In this document: positions 44,698-55,295 of the stretch, in pieces
Layout: each line of letters begins with the position of its first letter
Position numbering within the stretch: position 1 is the stretch's first letter
Assembly (NCBI RefSeq): GCF_001653235.2
Contig: NC_035796.1
Location: 868,001 to 932,000 of the forward strand
DNA: 64,000 nucleotides
Direction: 5' to 3'
Source: Pochonia chlamydosporia 170
Taxonomy: Eukaryota; Ascomycota; Sordariomycetes; Hypocreales; Clavicipitaceae
The notes under the pieces: model-generated
What the model was told of the DNA's origin: nothing
What the model saw: only the letters and a program-made list of their open reading frames with translations
Databases searched by the model: none
Program-made: the position numbers and the translations under genes

Positions 44698-45489
44698 ATG
44701 GCAGGCTTCTCACTCACCAAAACGCTGCTGTCCTCTGACGCCGATGGCTTCCGAAAAGCCACACAATCAACCTTTCTACTGCGCGCAGCTCAGGGCAGAG
44801 TTCCCAAGGAATATCTCGGGCAATGGCTCGCCAACGACCGTCTTTATATCCTGGGATACATCCAAGGCATCGGCAAGATGCTAAGCTTCCTATCTCTCCC
44901 AGAAACCGTCCCGCCAGCGCCACAGGACAGAGAAACAGCCACGACCCGTCTCCTCGACTGGCTGATTGACGCCATGGTCAACATCCGCCGCGAAGAGAAA
45001 TTCTTTGTAGATACAGCCCATAAATTCGGCATCCCTATCAATCTGCCCTCTGACGCCAATGGCCACGTTCCTGACAGTGAAAAGCTCGATGGCCTACGTC
45101 GCTTCGAAGCTCTGTTTGCCGGCCTTGGACCCAGCACAAGCACCAACCTGCCATGGCTGGAATGCGCTGTGGTTTTCTACGGGACAGAAAAGTGCTACTT
45201 GGAGGCGTGGACATGGGCCAGGAACCAGCTGGAGCAAGGGGAGGGCGACAGTGCTGGAGACAACGGAGATGCCGATGGCGGGGCGCTTCGAACCGAGTTT
45301 ATTCCAAACTGGACAGGCACCGAGTTTGTTGCGTTTGTGGACCAGCTGGGCAAGATTATTGATGATGCCATTGCAGAATACGTTGCTGAGAATGGAGGCG
45401 ACGTCAAACAGGAGATTACTGAGAGATCGTTGGTCAAGTGGCGGGAATTGCTGGCGGCTGAGCAGGCATTCTGGCCGGCCATGGAATAG
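44698..45489 (+). CDS. TenA/THI-4-like heme-oxygenase-fold protein
   Basis: Single-exon gene of 263 aa from the only in-frame ATG before the conserved part. The helical segments FRKATQSTFLLRAAQGRVPK and LGQWLANDRLYILGYIQGIG, followed by RREEKFF and PWLECAVVFYGTEKCYLEAW, match fungal TenA/THI-4 proteins. The bacterial enzymes degrade or salvage thiamine pyrimidine; many fungal members have not been tested and may have other roles. The classical active Cys of TenA is not assignable by eye. A Gly/Asp/Glu-rich loop interrupts the last third. A thiamine-related role is an inference. Confidence 0.82.
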   Translation: MAGFSLTKTLLSSDADGFRKATQSTFLLRAAQGRVPKEYLGQWLANDRLYILGYIQGIGKMLSFLSLPETVPPAPQDRETATTRLLDWLIDAMVNIRREEKFFVDTAHKFGIPINLPSDANGHVPDSEKLDGLRRFEALFAGLGPSTSTNLPWLECAVVFYGTEKCYLEAWTWARNQLEQGEGDSAGDNGDADGGALRTEFIPNWTGTEFVAFVDQLGKIIDDAIAEYVAENGGDVKQEITERSLVKWRELLAAEQAFWPAME

Positions 45490-46990
45490 TTGTTTGGACA
45501 CTTTGGACGATTTATGCGCAACAAATTTGAATGGTATGGATATTAATAGGCATAAACTTGTGGAAACAAACCGCATATGACGTACGGATATTGCCGGGCA
45601 AACTTTGTTTCAAACTATCTACATGTGCCGAGGGGCTGCAGACCGGGACAGAGTGATATTATTTTCAACTGGTACGTGTTCATTCTGCAGCGCCAGTAGT
45701 GTAGTGTTCCGTCAGCTGATGCACATGCAGTTTGCTCTGTCCAAGACATCTGTGTGGCGCGGCATCACCAGACTCTGTGCTGGCTCTCGATAGAATCTTC
45801 CACGCATATGCGAGTGATGAAGAATTGCCCAGCTCAAGACCGTGGCAACTTTGTCGGTGGAATAGCTCTGGAAGAACTGTCAATGCCTCCGCTATTTTTC
45901 ATCATGCCAAGCAAGCGCCAAGTCGTAGCGCACCTTGCATGAAACTACCTGCCGGGAGCGCCGGACACGTTGACGATGCGGCCTTCATGTTTGCAAACAT
46001 TCAAGGCAACTGGCAGTGACTTATCGACCAAAGGCCGCAAATCTCGGTGCATAATTTCATCAACAGAGCATCACAACCACCGGCTGGACAAACGCGGCAC
46101 GAAATCGTAGACAACCCTGGAGTTCTCTCACATTCCATCTTCACACTATGGCGGAATAGGCAAAATCACTGCAATGGATGCCAGATAGATGGTCCCAGCA
46201 CGATGGCGTCAGCCATGGCCACTGCAAGAGTGCGAATGTCAAGCAGCATTCCCCACTTGGCCCTGACTCTGTACCTGAGCTTTGGATCGCATCGTGGCCA
46301 CCAAGAAGCAACCGACTGCTCAACTGCCAGCATCAACGCAAGCATCACCAGAGAAGAGGCATCCTACTTAGCCTCAGCCAAATTTATCCCATCGCCCCAG
46401 CCAACGCCGAAAGCTTTGCCTCACGCGAGACCCCATTATCATCATGGACAACCGAGCTCACAAGTTCACAACCATCCAGTCCAGTCACTGTTCCTCCCCC
46501 GCCCCTGTCAGAGGCGGAGTCTGTGGTCCCTTGCTGCGCCACCATCGGCGCTGCGTTTCACTGTGTGCGGAGTGTGAAAGCCCAAGCCATCACTCGCCAG
46601 CAGCAAGGCGGATTCCGTCCTCCTCACCAGTGTCCAGTCTGGTCACCACCACCATCTCTGGCGTGTTTCCAGACGACTGACATAGCCCTACGTGCTGCCG
46701 TCATAGGTTGACGCGAGTCCAGTGGCTAGAGCTGTTCATGTGGGATGCCTCCTAGCGCTGTGTCTGACCCTGGCGACCTCCTTGATGGCGTTCTTGTGCT
46801 CCCCCACCTCCGAAAGCCTTTGTTCACAGCTATCCCAGCTGTCAGCCGTCAGATGATACTTAAGTTGGCCGCCTCCTCCAAGTGAGGGGATTATTCTCAC
46901 TCTTCCCTCATCCAACCTGGCTTTCTGCCATCAAACACCCAGCCAACCCCAAGTCCAAATAAGAACCACAAACCCGACATATACACACAA
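45490..46990. other. Intergenic region upstream of the glycine-zipper gene
   Basis: 1.5 kb. Two overlapping plus-strand frames of about 175 codons (46047-46577 and 46178-46711) lie here, but neither has recognisable features and they share the same sequence, so chance is more likely. The final few hundred bases would be the promoter and leader of the gene at 46991. Confidence 0.55.
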
Positions 46991-47715
46991 ATGTCGAACC
47001 AGAATTACTACGGCGGTGGTGGCGGCGGCTACCCCCAGCAGCCTAGCTACGGCCAACAGTCTGGTTACGGAGGTCAACAACAAGGCTATGGTGGCCAACA
47101 AGGCTACGGACAGCAGCAGCAGGGCTACGGCCAACAACAGGGTTACGGTCAACAAGGCGGCTACCCTCAGCAGGTGAGCACCAAACCCCCATCAACTTCT
47201 CTCTAGCCTCGAAACTAAGCTAACAATCATCGCAGCAGCAATACGGCCAGCAGCCCAACTACCAAGGCGGCAACCAAAGCCAATACAACCAGCAACAACC
47301 ATCATACGCCCAGCCCCAGCAAGGCTACAACCAGTACGACAACCGCGGCCACTCGCCCCAACCGCCCCAGCAATACGGTGGCCACTCCGGTGGTGCGGCC
47401 GCCGACTACGCATCCGGTGCTCCTCACCAGGGCCAATATGCCACCGGTCCCACTGGCCCCGGCGGTCCAGGCGGCCCCGTAGGCCCAGACGGTGAACGCG
47501 GTCTCGGAGCAACCCTCGTTGGCGGCGGTGGTGCCGCCTGGGCCGCTCACAAGGCCGGCGGAGGATTCATCGGCACGGCTGGCGCTGCTATTGCAGGTGC
47601 CATTGGCGCAAATGTGCTGGAGAATGCGTTTGAGAAGAAAAAGAAGAAGAAGAAGAACAAGCACGGTGGTAGCCGTGGTCTCAAGGATAGTAGCAGCAGC
47701 AGCGATTCCGACTAA
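46991..47715 (+). CDS. Gly/Gln/Tyr-rich glycine-zipper protein
   Basis: Exons 46991-47173 and 47236-47715 give 220 aa. The first two thirds consist of repeated short units of the type GYGQQ/GYGGQQ, a prion-like low-complexity composition. A collagen-like run (GPTGPGGPGGPVGPDGERG) follows, and then a glycine zipper of about 35 residues (TLVGGGGAAWAAHKAGG, then FIGTAGAAIAGAIG). A Lys-rich block of eight residues and a Ser/Asp tail end the protein. I recognise the type (fungal rich-in-Gly/Gln proteins with a glycine zipper), not a function. The acceptor is CGCAGCAG, so splicing at 47236 or 47239 would add or omit one Gln. It converges with the JEN gene, 433 bp apart. Confidence 0.82.
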
Positions 47716-48148
47716 ACTTGTCTGATGGGAAATGTTGGGATTGGACTTGGGATTTGTTGTACATGATTTATGGTTTTTTTTATTCCTTGGTAGATACCAT
47801 ATGGATGGCTGGATGGCAATATGACGTTTATGTATCACAAAAAAATATTTCATATTGCTTGAATTTGCGTTAGTGGTTGATGATTTATTTGGTGATCTTT
47901 GATACCACTAACGACACTCAAACTGTCTAATATGTGAACATGTTTATGTGCACACTCAATCCCGACTTCTCACGATGGTAGTCAGGCGCATGCAATTGAC
48001 AAACAGTTGAATACGTAACGTGTTAGTCTCCCAATCTGCCGGTTTCGGGTATATCAACATAAATACAAAATTTCATTTGCGACCAATTCGCAGTACATCC
48101 AAACTTCGTAGAATCAATAAGCAATGGCCACTTGGGTGGAACATGAAC
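47716..48148. other. Convergent 3' intergenic region, glycine-zipper to JEN gene
   Basis: 433 bp between stop codons. No other feature is seen. Confidence 0.65.
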
Positions 48149-50237
48149 CTAGTTGTTGTGGGCGGCAGTCCTCTTCTCTTCGTCCTCCTCAATCTCACGG
48201 GCCTTGCTGTCGCTGTCATCGTGAGAGATGCCACCGTGTGCTGTGCGGCCAACAGCGTCAACACCCACAGCTGCCTTGGCGTCTGTATCGTGGCTGATGT
48301 CGAACTTGCGACGGAGGTGCTCGGGTCCCATAAAGGTAAGGAACAAAGTGTAGGCGTAGACACAGCCCATGAAAATGCAAATGACTTTGCCGTAATCGTA
48401 GCGTTTCGTGCCCTTCTCGGTTGGGGGCAGTGGGAATCGCTCACCAAGACGAGCTTCAATGGTAGACGATGCGGACGACACCAAGTTACCGAGCTGGTAG
48501 GCAGTACCGACGACAAAGGTTCTGAAGGCACCTGGAGACAATTCCATGAGGTGAATGGGAATAACACCCCATGCGCCCTGGACGCAGAATTGCTGGAAAA
48601 AGGCAGCCGCCATGATGGACTTGTCCGACACGAAACCATAAGGGTATAGGAGAGCACCACCGACAATGCAGCAAACAATGATGCTGAATCGGCGTCCGAC
48701 GGACTGACTGCAGAATCCAACCACAGTGCCACCGGTCATGGCGCCAAGATTTGCCACGACCTGGGTCACAGTCACGGCGGTCTTGCTGAAACCGAGCTGG
48801 TTCTCGAGCATGGTGGGGTACAAGTCCTGGGAGCCGTGGCTCATGAAGTTGAAGCCAGCCATGAGGAGGACCAGATACGAGAGCAGCAACCAGTGACGCT
48901 TCAACGCAACCTTGCCCTCGCTAATAAAGACAGAGCCGGCAGATTGGCCACCAGTTCCAGCCTCCTTGCGCATTCGCTCACGCTCCTGGTAAACCTTGGT
49001 TTCCGGCAGCAGGAGACGGACGCCGATGAAGATGACGGGAGGACAGGCGGCGAACCAGTACAAAGGACGCCAACTGTGAGATGTAGTATCGACCAGACCG
49101 CGGGCAAACGCAGCGCAGAGGAGGTAGCCAAATGCATACTGTGACAAGATTTTGTTAGCTACCTGTTTTCCAAATCTCTTCTTTTCTGTAACAAGGGATC
49201 ACTTACGCCTTGTTGGAGAATACCGCTCATGAGACCACGAGCCTCCTCGGGAAGGTCCTCAAGCGCTGTGGCGGCAGCATTTCCGTACAGACCTCCCATC
49301 GCCACGCCAAACAAGGCGCGGCATGCGAGGAACTGGGAGTAGTTCTGGCAAAATCCAGTACCCTAATGGAGACTTGTTAGCAAAGTGATCCGTGAAACAG
49401 CTGTGTTGTATTCTCAATTGCTTTTTTTTCTTGCACACTCGCGCAATCAATGTCGGTTGTGTGCGGATTAATTTTGGCTGATATTGACTCTGCGCCAAGA
49501 TCGCCAAGTCGGGTGGCTCCCGTGCGGCGCCCAGCTTTTCCTCACATCTCATCGCAGTCTTGGCGAACCAGCCCTGCCAAGCCTACGATCATGCAACGAT
49601 CTGCGACTCAGCACAAGCATTCAAATACCATGCATTGTGCATTTTGACAGATGCCGCAGTCGTCGTGGATCGATGCACTAATGTACCGCACGGGAGTCCC
49701 ATCCGGGAATTTATTTCTGCACAAAAACAGAGTGACAAGGGATGCTGCTTACCAGTTCAAGCACGATGAACAGCAAGTTATTGATGATGAATGGCCATCG
49801 ACGGCCATATCGGTCGCTGGCAATACCAAACAGAATGGATCCCACAGATCGGAACATGAGAACCAGTGTAATACCCCATGTGATATCTGTTGGGGTTTTG
49901 CCAAAGTCCTTGGCGAGATCACTGACGGTGAGGGAGACTGTGAAAAAGTCGAAGGCGTCCCAGGTCTGTCACACAAAGCTGTTAGCCCTAGCTCAGCACC
50001 TCCTCGAGCGCCCTTGCAATAATGAATATGTCAAACACTTACCCAAGCAAAGAAAGCTAGCGTAAAGAAAGCCCACTGTTGAGCATTGAGCATGCGAACC
50101 AACTTCCACGGGTTGGGAACTGGTAGCATGGGCGGTTTGAGGGTTGACAGTCGGGTAGACAAGTACTTTCCCGCCGACATACCCTCATGAGGCGCGGCGC
50201 CATCATTCTCGGTGCCTTCCTCAGGGTAGTATCCCAT
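48149..50237 (-). CDS. JEN-family monocarboxylate/proton symporter
   Basis: Exons 50237-50043, 49965-49753, 49362-49207 and 49138-48149 give 517 aa. All introns are phase 0 and GT-AG (77, 390 and 68 bp). It is a 12-TM MFS carrier: TWDAFDFFTVSLTV in TM1, DRYGRRWPF (motif A), LYGNAAATALEDLPEEARG. The JEN signature N-x2-[ST]-H-x-[ST]-Q-D-x3-T is exact at residues 285-297 (NFMSHGSQDLYPT), which identifies transporters of lactate, pyruvate and related carboxylates at the plasma membrane. The charged C-terminus (EIEEDEEK) is a plausible ubiquitin or regulation tail. Its expression is expected to respond to carbon source (family knowledge), but no regulatory site is identified here. Intron 2 (390 bp, 49363-49752) is unusually long for this genome. 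Confidence 0.92.
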
Positions 50238-53200
50238 CGTGGCTCAATTGATGAAAGGAAATAAAAATCCTCAAGATTAAGTGGCCTGTCTTTATGACGA
50301 AAAGAGGTGATGGAGGAGACCAGGTTTGAAAACCTTGTGTGGGATCAAATGGACCGCAAGAAGCGGAGGTAGTTCCTTGTAGAATTGACGAGGGCCGGTC
50401 CCTTCCAGGTCAAACTGTGAGTGTAAACGGCTTGGTCTAGCAAAGAAGATTGTATGAAGTTGCTTCCAGCTTCCCAACGTAGATGACTGGAAATGAAAGA
50501 TGAGAATGGAAGTGCCAGCACACAAACACACATACGGTTCAAAACCGGTCGAGGGATCAGGGAGGCGGCTAATATATCATCATGCCGTCAACAAGAGCGA
50601 CGGTCTGGGGACAACAGCTCCCAGCTAGCTTGCCCACGTCCGTCCGACACAAACTGGTGTCTGGTCTGGTCTGGTCTGGTCTGTTACTGCCTTGTTGTGA
50701 TTCGACTGGGCCAATACCAGGTGTGATGACCGGGCTCATCCAAAGGTGGGCATGTCGACAGATCAAATGTCCACACTCCGCATGTAGCTCCACATGCGCC
50801 ACCCTCCATCTCCAAGGATCTCTCCCTAAAACCGGGGTCAGGATAGCCTTTCACCAATTGCACTCGATGAAATGCATCAGGATGCAGTTTATGGACTCGC
50901 CGTAAGCAGATGGGGACACTAAACGGTGGTGTCCCAATGTTTCTCACGGCTTTGGCACGAGCAAGCAAGGATCAATGGCTGAAAAGAAGTCAGCCAAGGG
51001 CTCAACCTGCATCGCGTTCGAAATATTATGTTGTCGAGTCAGAGATTGTACCCGACTTCTCCCACGCCGGAGTGGTTCTGCTGCTATTCCAGGTGTAAAG
51101 AGCATTCCAGCCGTGGCAGCCCGTGCTTCCCCGGCGGCCTTGGTATTGATGCAGGGTGTTTCCATGCGCCATGTTCCATATTTGATTTGGTAGCCTCTTC
51201 CCTCGCAATTACTCGTCGTGTTGACTTTAATTCGCTCCGAGTTTTGCCTTGGTACTGTTGTTATACACCAACCCTGGGCTTGTTTCGTCCATTTTGGCGC
51301 CACTCTCCTTCCCACGTCTTCTCTTTTCTATAATTTTGGCGATGGTAGAAAAAGTATCTCCTAGGGGCTTGGGCACTCAATGCGGCACTTCAAGTGTCTG
51401 GTGGAGTTTCTCCACACAGGCTCGTCTGGCCCAAGCCAGCGCCAGCACAATTCGAATTATGGATGTGCAACAAACAAACGGGTTGGACTTCGTGTTGCGT
51501 ATCTGTTTAATAGTGATTGCAGCTACCAGGATCTTCTCGGCCTCGCCTGCTGACGGGTGCTCTGTTGCCGCGGGCAGAATCGGATAAACGTCAAGGATGA
51601 TCTAGATGCGCTGTTGATGACGAGATGAAGACGACTTGATGTAGAATCCATGGACTTGGGTGCAATAATTAATCACTCAATGATTCTGGACTTGTCACAA
51701 CTTCGTCCATCGCGTACAATGAGCTGTTTCTCGGCACTCGTTTGACATGATTGCTGCAGTATGGCCCTCAAGTGCCTTTGCCGCAACACTTTTCGACATC
51801 CGATCCAACAAGGGGTCGTGGTAGATCCCCTTCAGCCATCACTCAATCTTCCCCCAATGATACCAAGACACTCCTATGTTTAGCGCTTGCTCCAAGCAAC
51901 AGAGCCGTTCTCTCTCCAATTTTATGTCTAGTTCCGGGGGCCAAAACATTGTCTCACAGTCACGGATCAACTCAAAACAAGCATATCGATCGGCCGGAAC
52001 TGTATGTTGTGTTGGCTCTTTTCTTTCTCGTTCCCCCCCGTGGACCATCTCCTGGTGGAGGCACTACTGCCAGAATCCTTGGGCTGTCAGCTTCTGGGTT
52101 AGAACCAACGTGGTGATCATTTCACCAACATTCATGGTTCCAGTCCACGGTGAATAAGCCTAATTCTCAAGCTTCAAAATCGAATGGTGCGTTGTCGTTG
52201 AGAACACCGCTGTGGCCCCGCGTGAGGCGTTGGTCTAGGCCTGTCTGGGAAGGCGACCGAAGGCCATCAATTGATCTCGGCAATCTTCTGCCGGCTCCAA
52301 CCCACCATCAACGCCTCCCTGGCCACTCATCTTAGGCTTTGTCTTGGCTGTCGTCGTTGCGCTTTGGAGACACGGGTGCATGGGGTGCCAGGCTTGCAGG
52401 AAACCGCCCAACGTCCAGGTCCGTCGTTTTAGCCGGCCGGCACAAACTGAGCTTGCTCACTGTTTCGGTTCAAAAACGATTGTGCCGTGAAAATTACCGA
52501 TCGATTCGTTTCCCAAGTTGCACGCCCAAGTTCGATTTCGTCTCGAGCGAAGCGAATTCGCAGTGGAGGTTTCTGTCATAGGTTAGAACCCCAATCGTCC
52601 TCCAGTGCCTCACTTGTCACTGTGACGGCTGTGGCGGGCGTATTACCAAACGTGAATCAGGAAACGTACTCTTGAGGCGCCGCCAACGACGAGACGATAT
52701 CTTGCTTCACTGATGGCTAATTGTCATATGGTCGATGACGCCAACTCCCACTCCACGATATTTGGCTCGCTTTTGGGCTGCTGGTGGTAGGTATGATGAT
52801 GCGCCAAGGCTCCCAGTCTGCCGCCCACTGATTGGCGTTATCCCTAGAGCACATTCATACAGGGAACATGGTGCCCATGGTTCTTCCCCAGTGGGTGAGT
52901 GATGTGCATGGCTTGACGCCTCGCCGGGGGCATCTAACCCGGGATGGCCGGTTGTTCTTGTTCTGTGGGCGGGAATAATGGAGCCTTGTCCGGACAACTG
53001 TCCGTTGAGCAGCAGCAACCGGGCATCTACCGAGCTGGAGAATAATTTCCTTCTGTGAAACGGGATGGCAGAAGCAGCGAGATGTTAAAAGGCTTCTGTT
53101 TTCGCCATGGAGGCGGCAGAGGGTGAAAAATGCTCTCTGTAGGGCGTAATGTCGGGGGTCTGGTGTCATTTTGCGAAGGCGATCTACGAAGAAGGAACGA

Positions 53201-55295
53201 ACACACGAAGTCGTTTTTGCAACCTCTACACGTGACAACCGCCAGGACCATAATCCAAGGAGCGGGACTTTGAACTGTCAACTCTGTGCAAAATACTGGT
53301 CCTGCATCACCTCTCAAGTTGACTGGCAAATCCCTGTCAAATCCAAAGTTGTCGATTCAAGGCCAGCCAAGGGGCAAGACGAAAGACGAATTGCCGCAGA
53401 ATATTAGACACTGGTTTGCATCCAGCCGCCAGGCAGCGTCCGGATTATTCAAACAAAAGACAAACTGCGGCCACCCACATTGACACACTGACTCGTTCAA
53501 TTTCGACCCTGCTTCCAGTTTCTCGTTTACCGGGGAAAAGAACGTCACCTGTTTGCAGCGAAGACTGCACATGTGGCTAACTCAACGAGGATGCCTAACC
53601 CATTCATTTTCAGAGTATCCAAATTCCCCACATGGAAGGCCACTTTCAACCCCCGACCGCCACAAATCCCCACGTCGGGATGGGAGAGGGTCAAAGATCC
53701 TGGGGATGGTGAACAAGGTGAGCGGAGGACACACCAGTCACCATCCGTCCTACTTACCAGTCATCGTCGACATCAGGAGGCGTCGAGGTGAGCCGTATAT
53801 CACCGGCCAGCCCAATCTGTTACTTCTGACCTCCTAGCGCCGGATACGAGTACGGCTTCATCGCAGTCTTCTCCGGTTCATTCTCGTCACGGAGATTATC
53901 AGCTTTACTGATGAGACAAAATCAGCCTGAATAAGGTTACATCATGAATAGATTACACGAAATCAAATTGAATAACACATTTAACAACGTGTTTGACCCA
54001 AGCCCGGCGTTTCTCCATTACAGGATTTATTGAGCGCAAAACTTCCCAACCCGGTCCATCACCTATCTCTCCATTGCCAACAAACCACATTGGACGTACA
54101 CTTCAATCCGCCAGACGATCCAAATACGACCTACAACGAATTGTTCCCAATCCGGAAATCATAGGGATGGAAGCCGGCGGGACTACAGAGCTGAACAATC
54201 TGCCTCCGAAAGTCAAATCCCTAGCCACTGCGTGGCAAAACAATACATCGGCAACAAGATGATAAACTTTGACTTTCCTCGGGACCCAATTTTATCACCG
54301 ACATGCGACGGACAAAACCACTTACATTCCTGTATGTTGACGGGATGTACGGAGTACACGTCCTCGGTTTCCTGCACTGACATGCTAGGGCAACCGTTCT
54401 ACAACATCAGAGTGCGTGGTTAACTAGACTATGTTGCCCCAAACTCAGTCTAAAAACATATGCAGATCTAACCAAACCCACGGTATCATAGCATAGAAAT
54501 TCAATTGCTATCTAGTCTAGCCACCCAGTCATTCGAAAGTGTGGGGGTTTTGCAGTTACGAACGAAAAGCATGCCACACACCGACCATCATTTCACTCAT
54601 ATTCGTTGCCAACTACTTCCTCAAGTACAAGTCTACAATAGTCCATTCCTAATTGCCGCAAAGGATACGTTAAGCAGCATCATACTAACAAGGCACTGGA
54701 TGTGCGCTAGACTCAATCGTTTTGACATGCAAAAATCATTCAAACCAATGACGCCTCACACTTACGAAGCACAAATGAAACCAAGTCTAAGGGCAATAGT
54801 AAAAAAGAATATGTATCCTTAAGGGCAAAGCAAATTTGATTCGTAGCGTCGCATCAATCCAGCAGACGTGAGCCGTGCGCTGGCTTGATCTGTCCGACAC
54901 AAGACAAGCAAGAAACGAATGTATTGAGAGTGTTTAGCAACGTAATACTCGTAGTGTATTATCTCAGTATGATGAGCAAAATTTAAGTATCATGTATTCC
55001 CATATGTCATTTCGTCGGCATCCATTTTTGATGACCCTGCTCGTGGCTGCGCATAACCCGTCAAATACCTTCAACGCCGCCGCCGTGGGTGTTTCATCGG
55101 GTATCCCTCCTGTCTGTATAATCCTACAAAGTGGCTCCTTTTACCTTGTTCCCTCATCCACTCCCTAAACACCATTAATAAACACTGCGAAATCAGGCCT
55201 TGCCATATAACATAGCAGTTCGAGGTCAGAGTATGACACCTCTAGTGGCATAAGGCGCTTTTAAGCACCTCGGGCTCCAACCCTTGAGCGTACTG
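50238..55295. other. 5 kb intergenic region with no supported gene
   Basis: Longest gene-free stretch in the window apart from the left edge and 58389-63312. It contains the JEN promoter at the left end. A (CTGGT)n repeat lies at 50661-50683, and a TACGGAGTA copy at 54347. Frames of 60-130 codons exist on both strands but none is recognisable, and none splices into a larger frame by eye. It could harbour unannotated non-coding RNA or a decayed gene; I cannot tell. Confidence 0.55.
50661..50683. repeat. CTGGT pentanucleotide repeat
   Basis: About 4.6 perfect copies of CTGGT in the JEN upstream region, about 420 bp from its start codon. The unit overlaps the CTGGTC word that recurs elsewhere in the window. 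Confidence 0.95.

Noticed and set aside
46047..46711. Two overlapping 175-codon frames on the plus strand upstream of the glycine-zipper gene
   Set aside because: Two frames over the same DNA cannot both be genes, neither has a domain, and His/Pro/Ser/Gln-rich composition is typical of chance frames.
48020..48649. Open frame of about 209 codons on the plus strand opposite the JEN gene
   Set aside because: Antisense shadow of the JEN coding strand; no family features.
41499..50237. Secondary-metabolite cluster around the GliT-like protein, TenA-like protein and transporter
   Set aside because: No polyketide synthase, NRPS, terpene synthase, prenyltransferase, P450 or methyltransferase is present; the transporter is a JEN carboxylate carrier.
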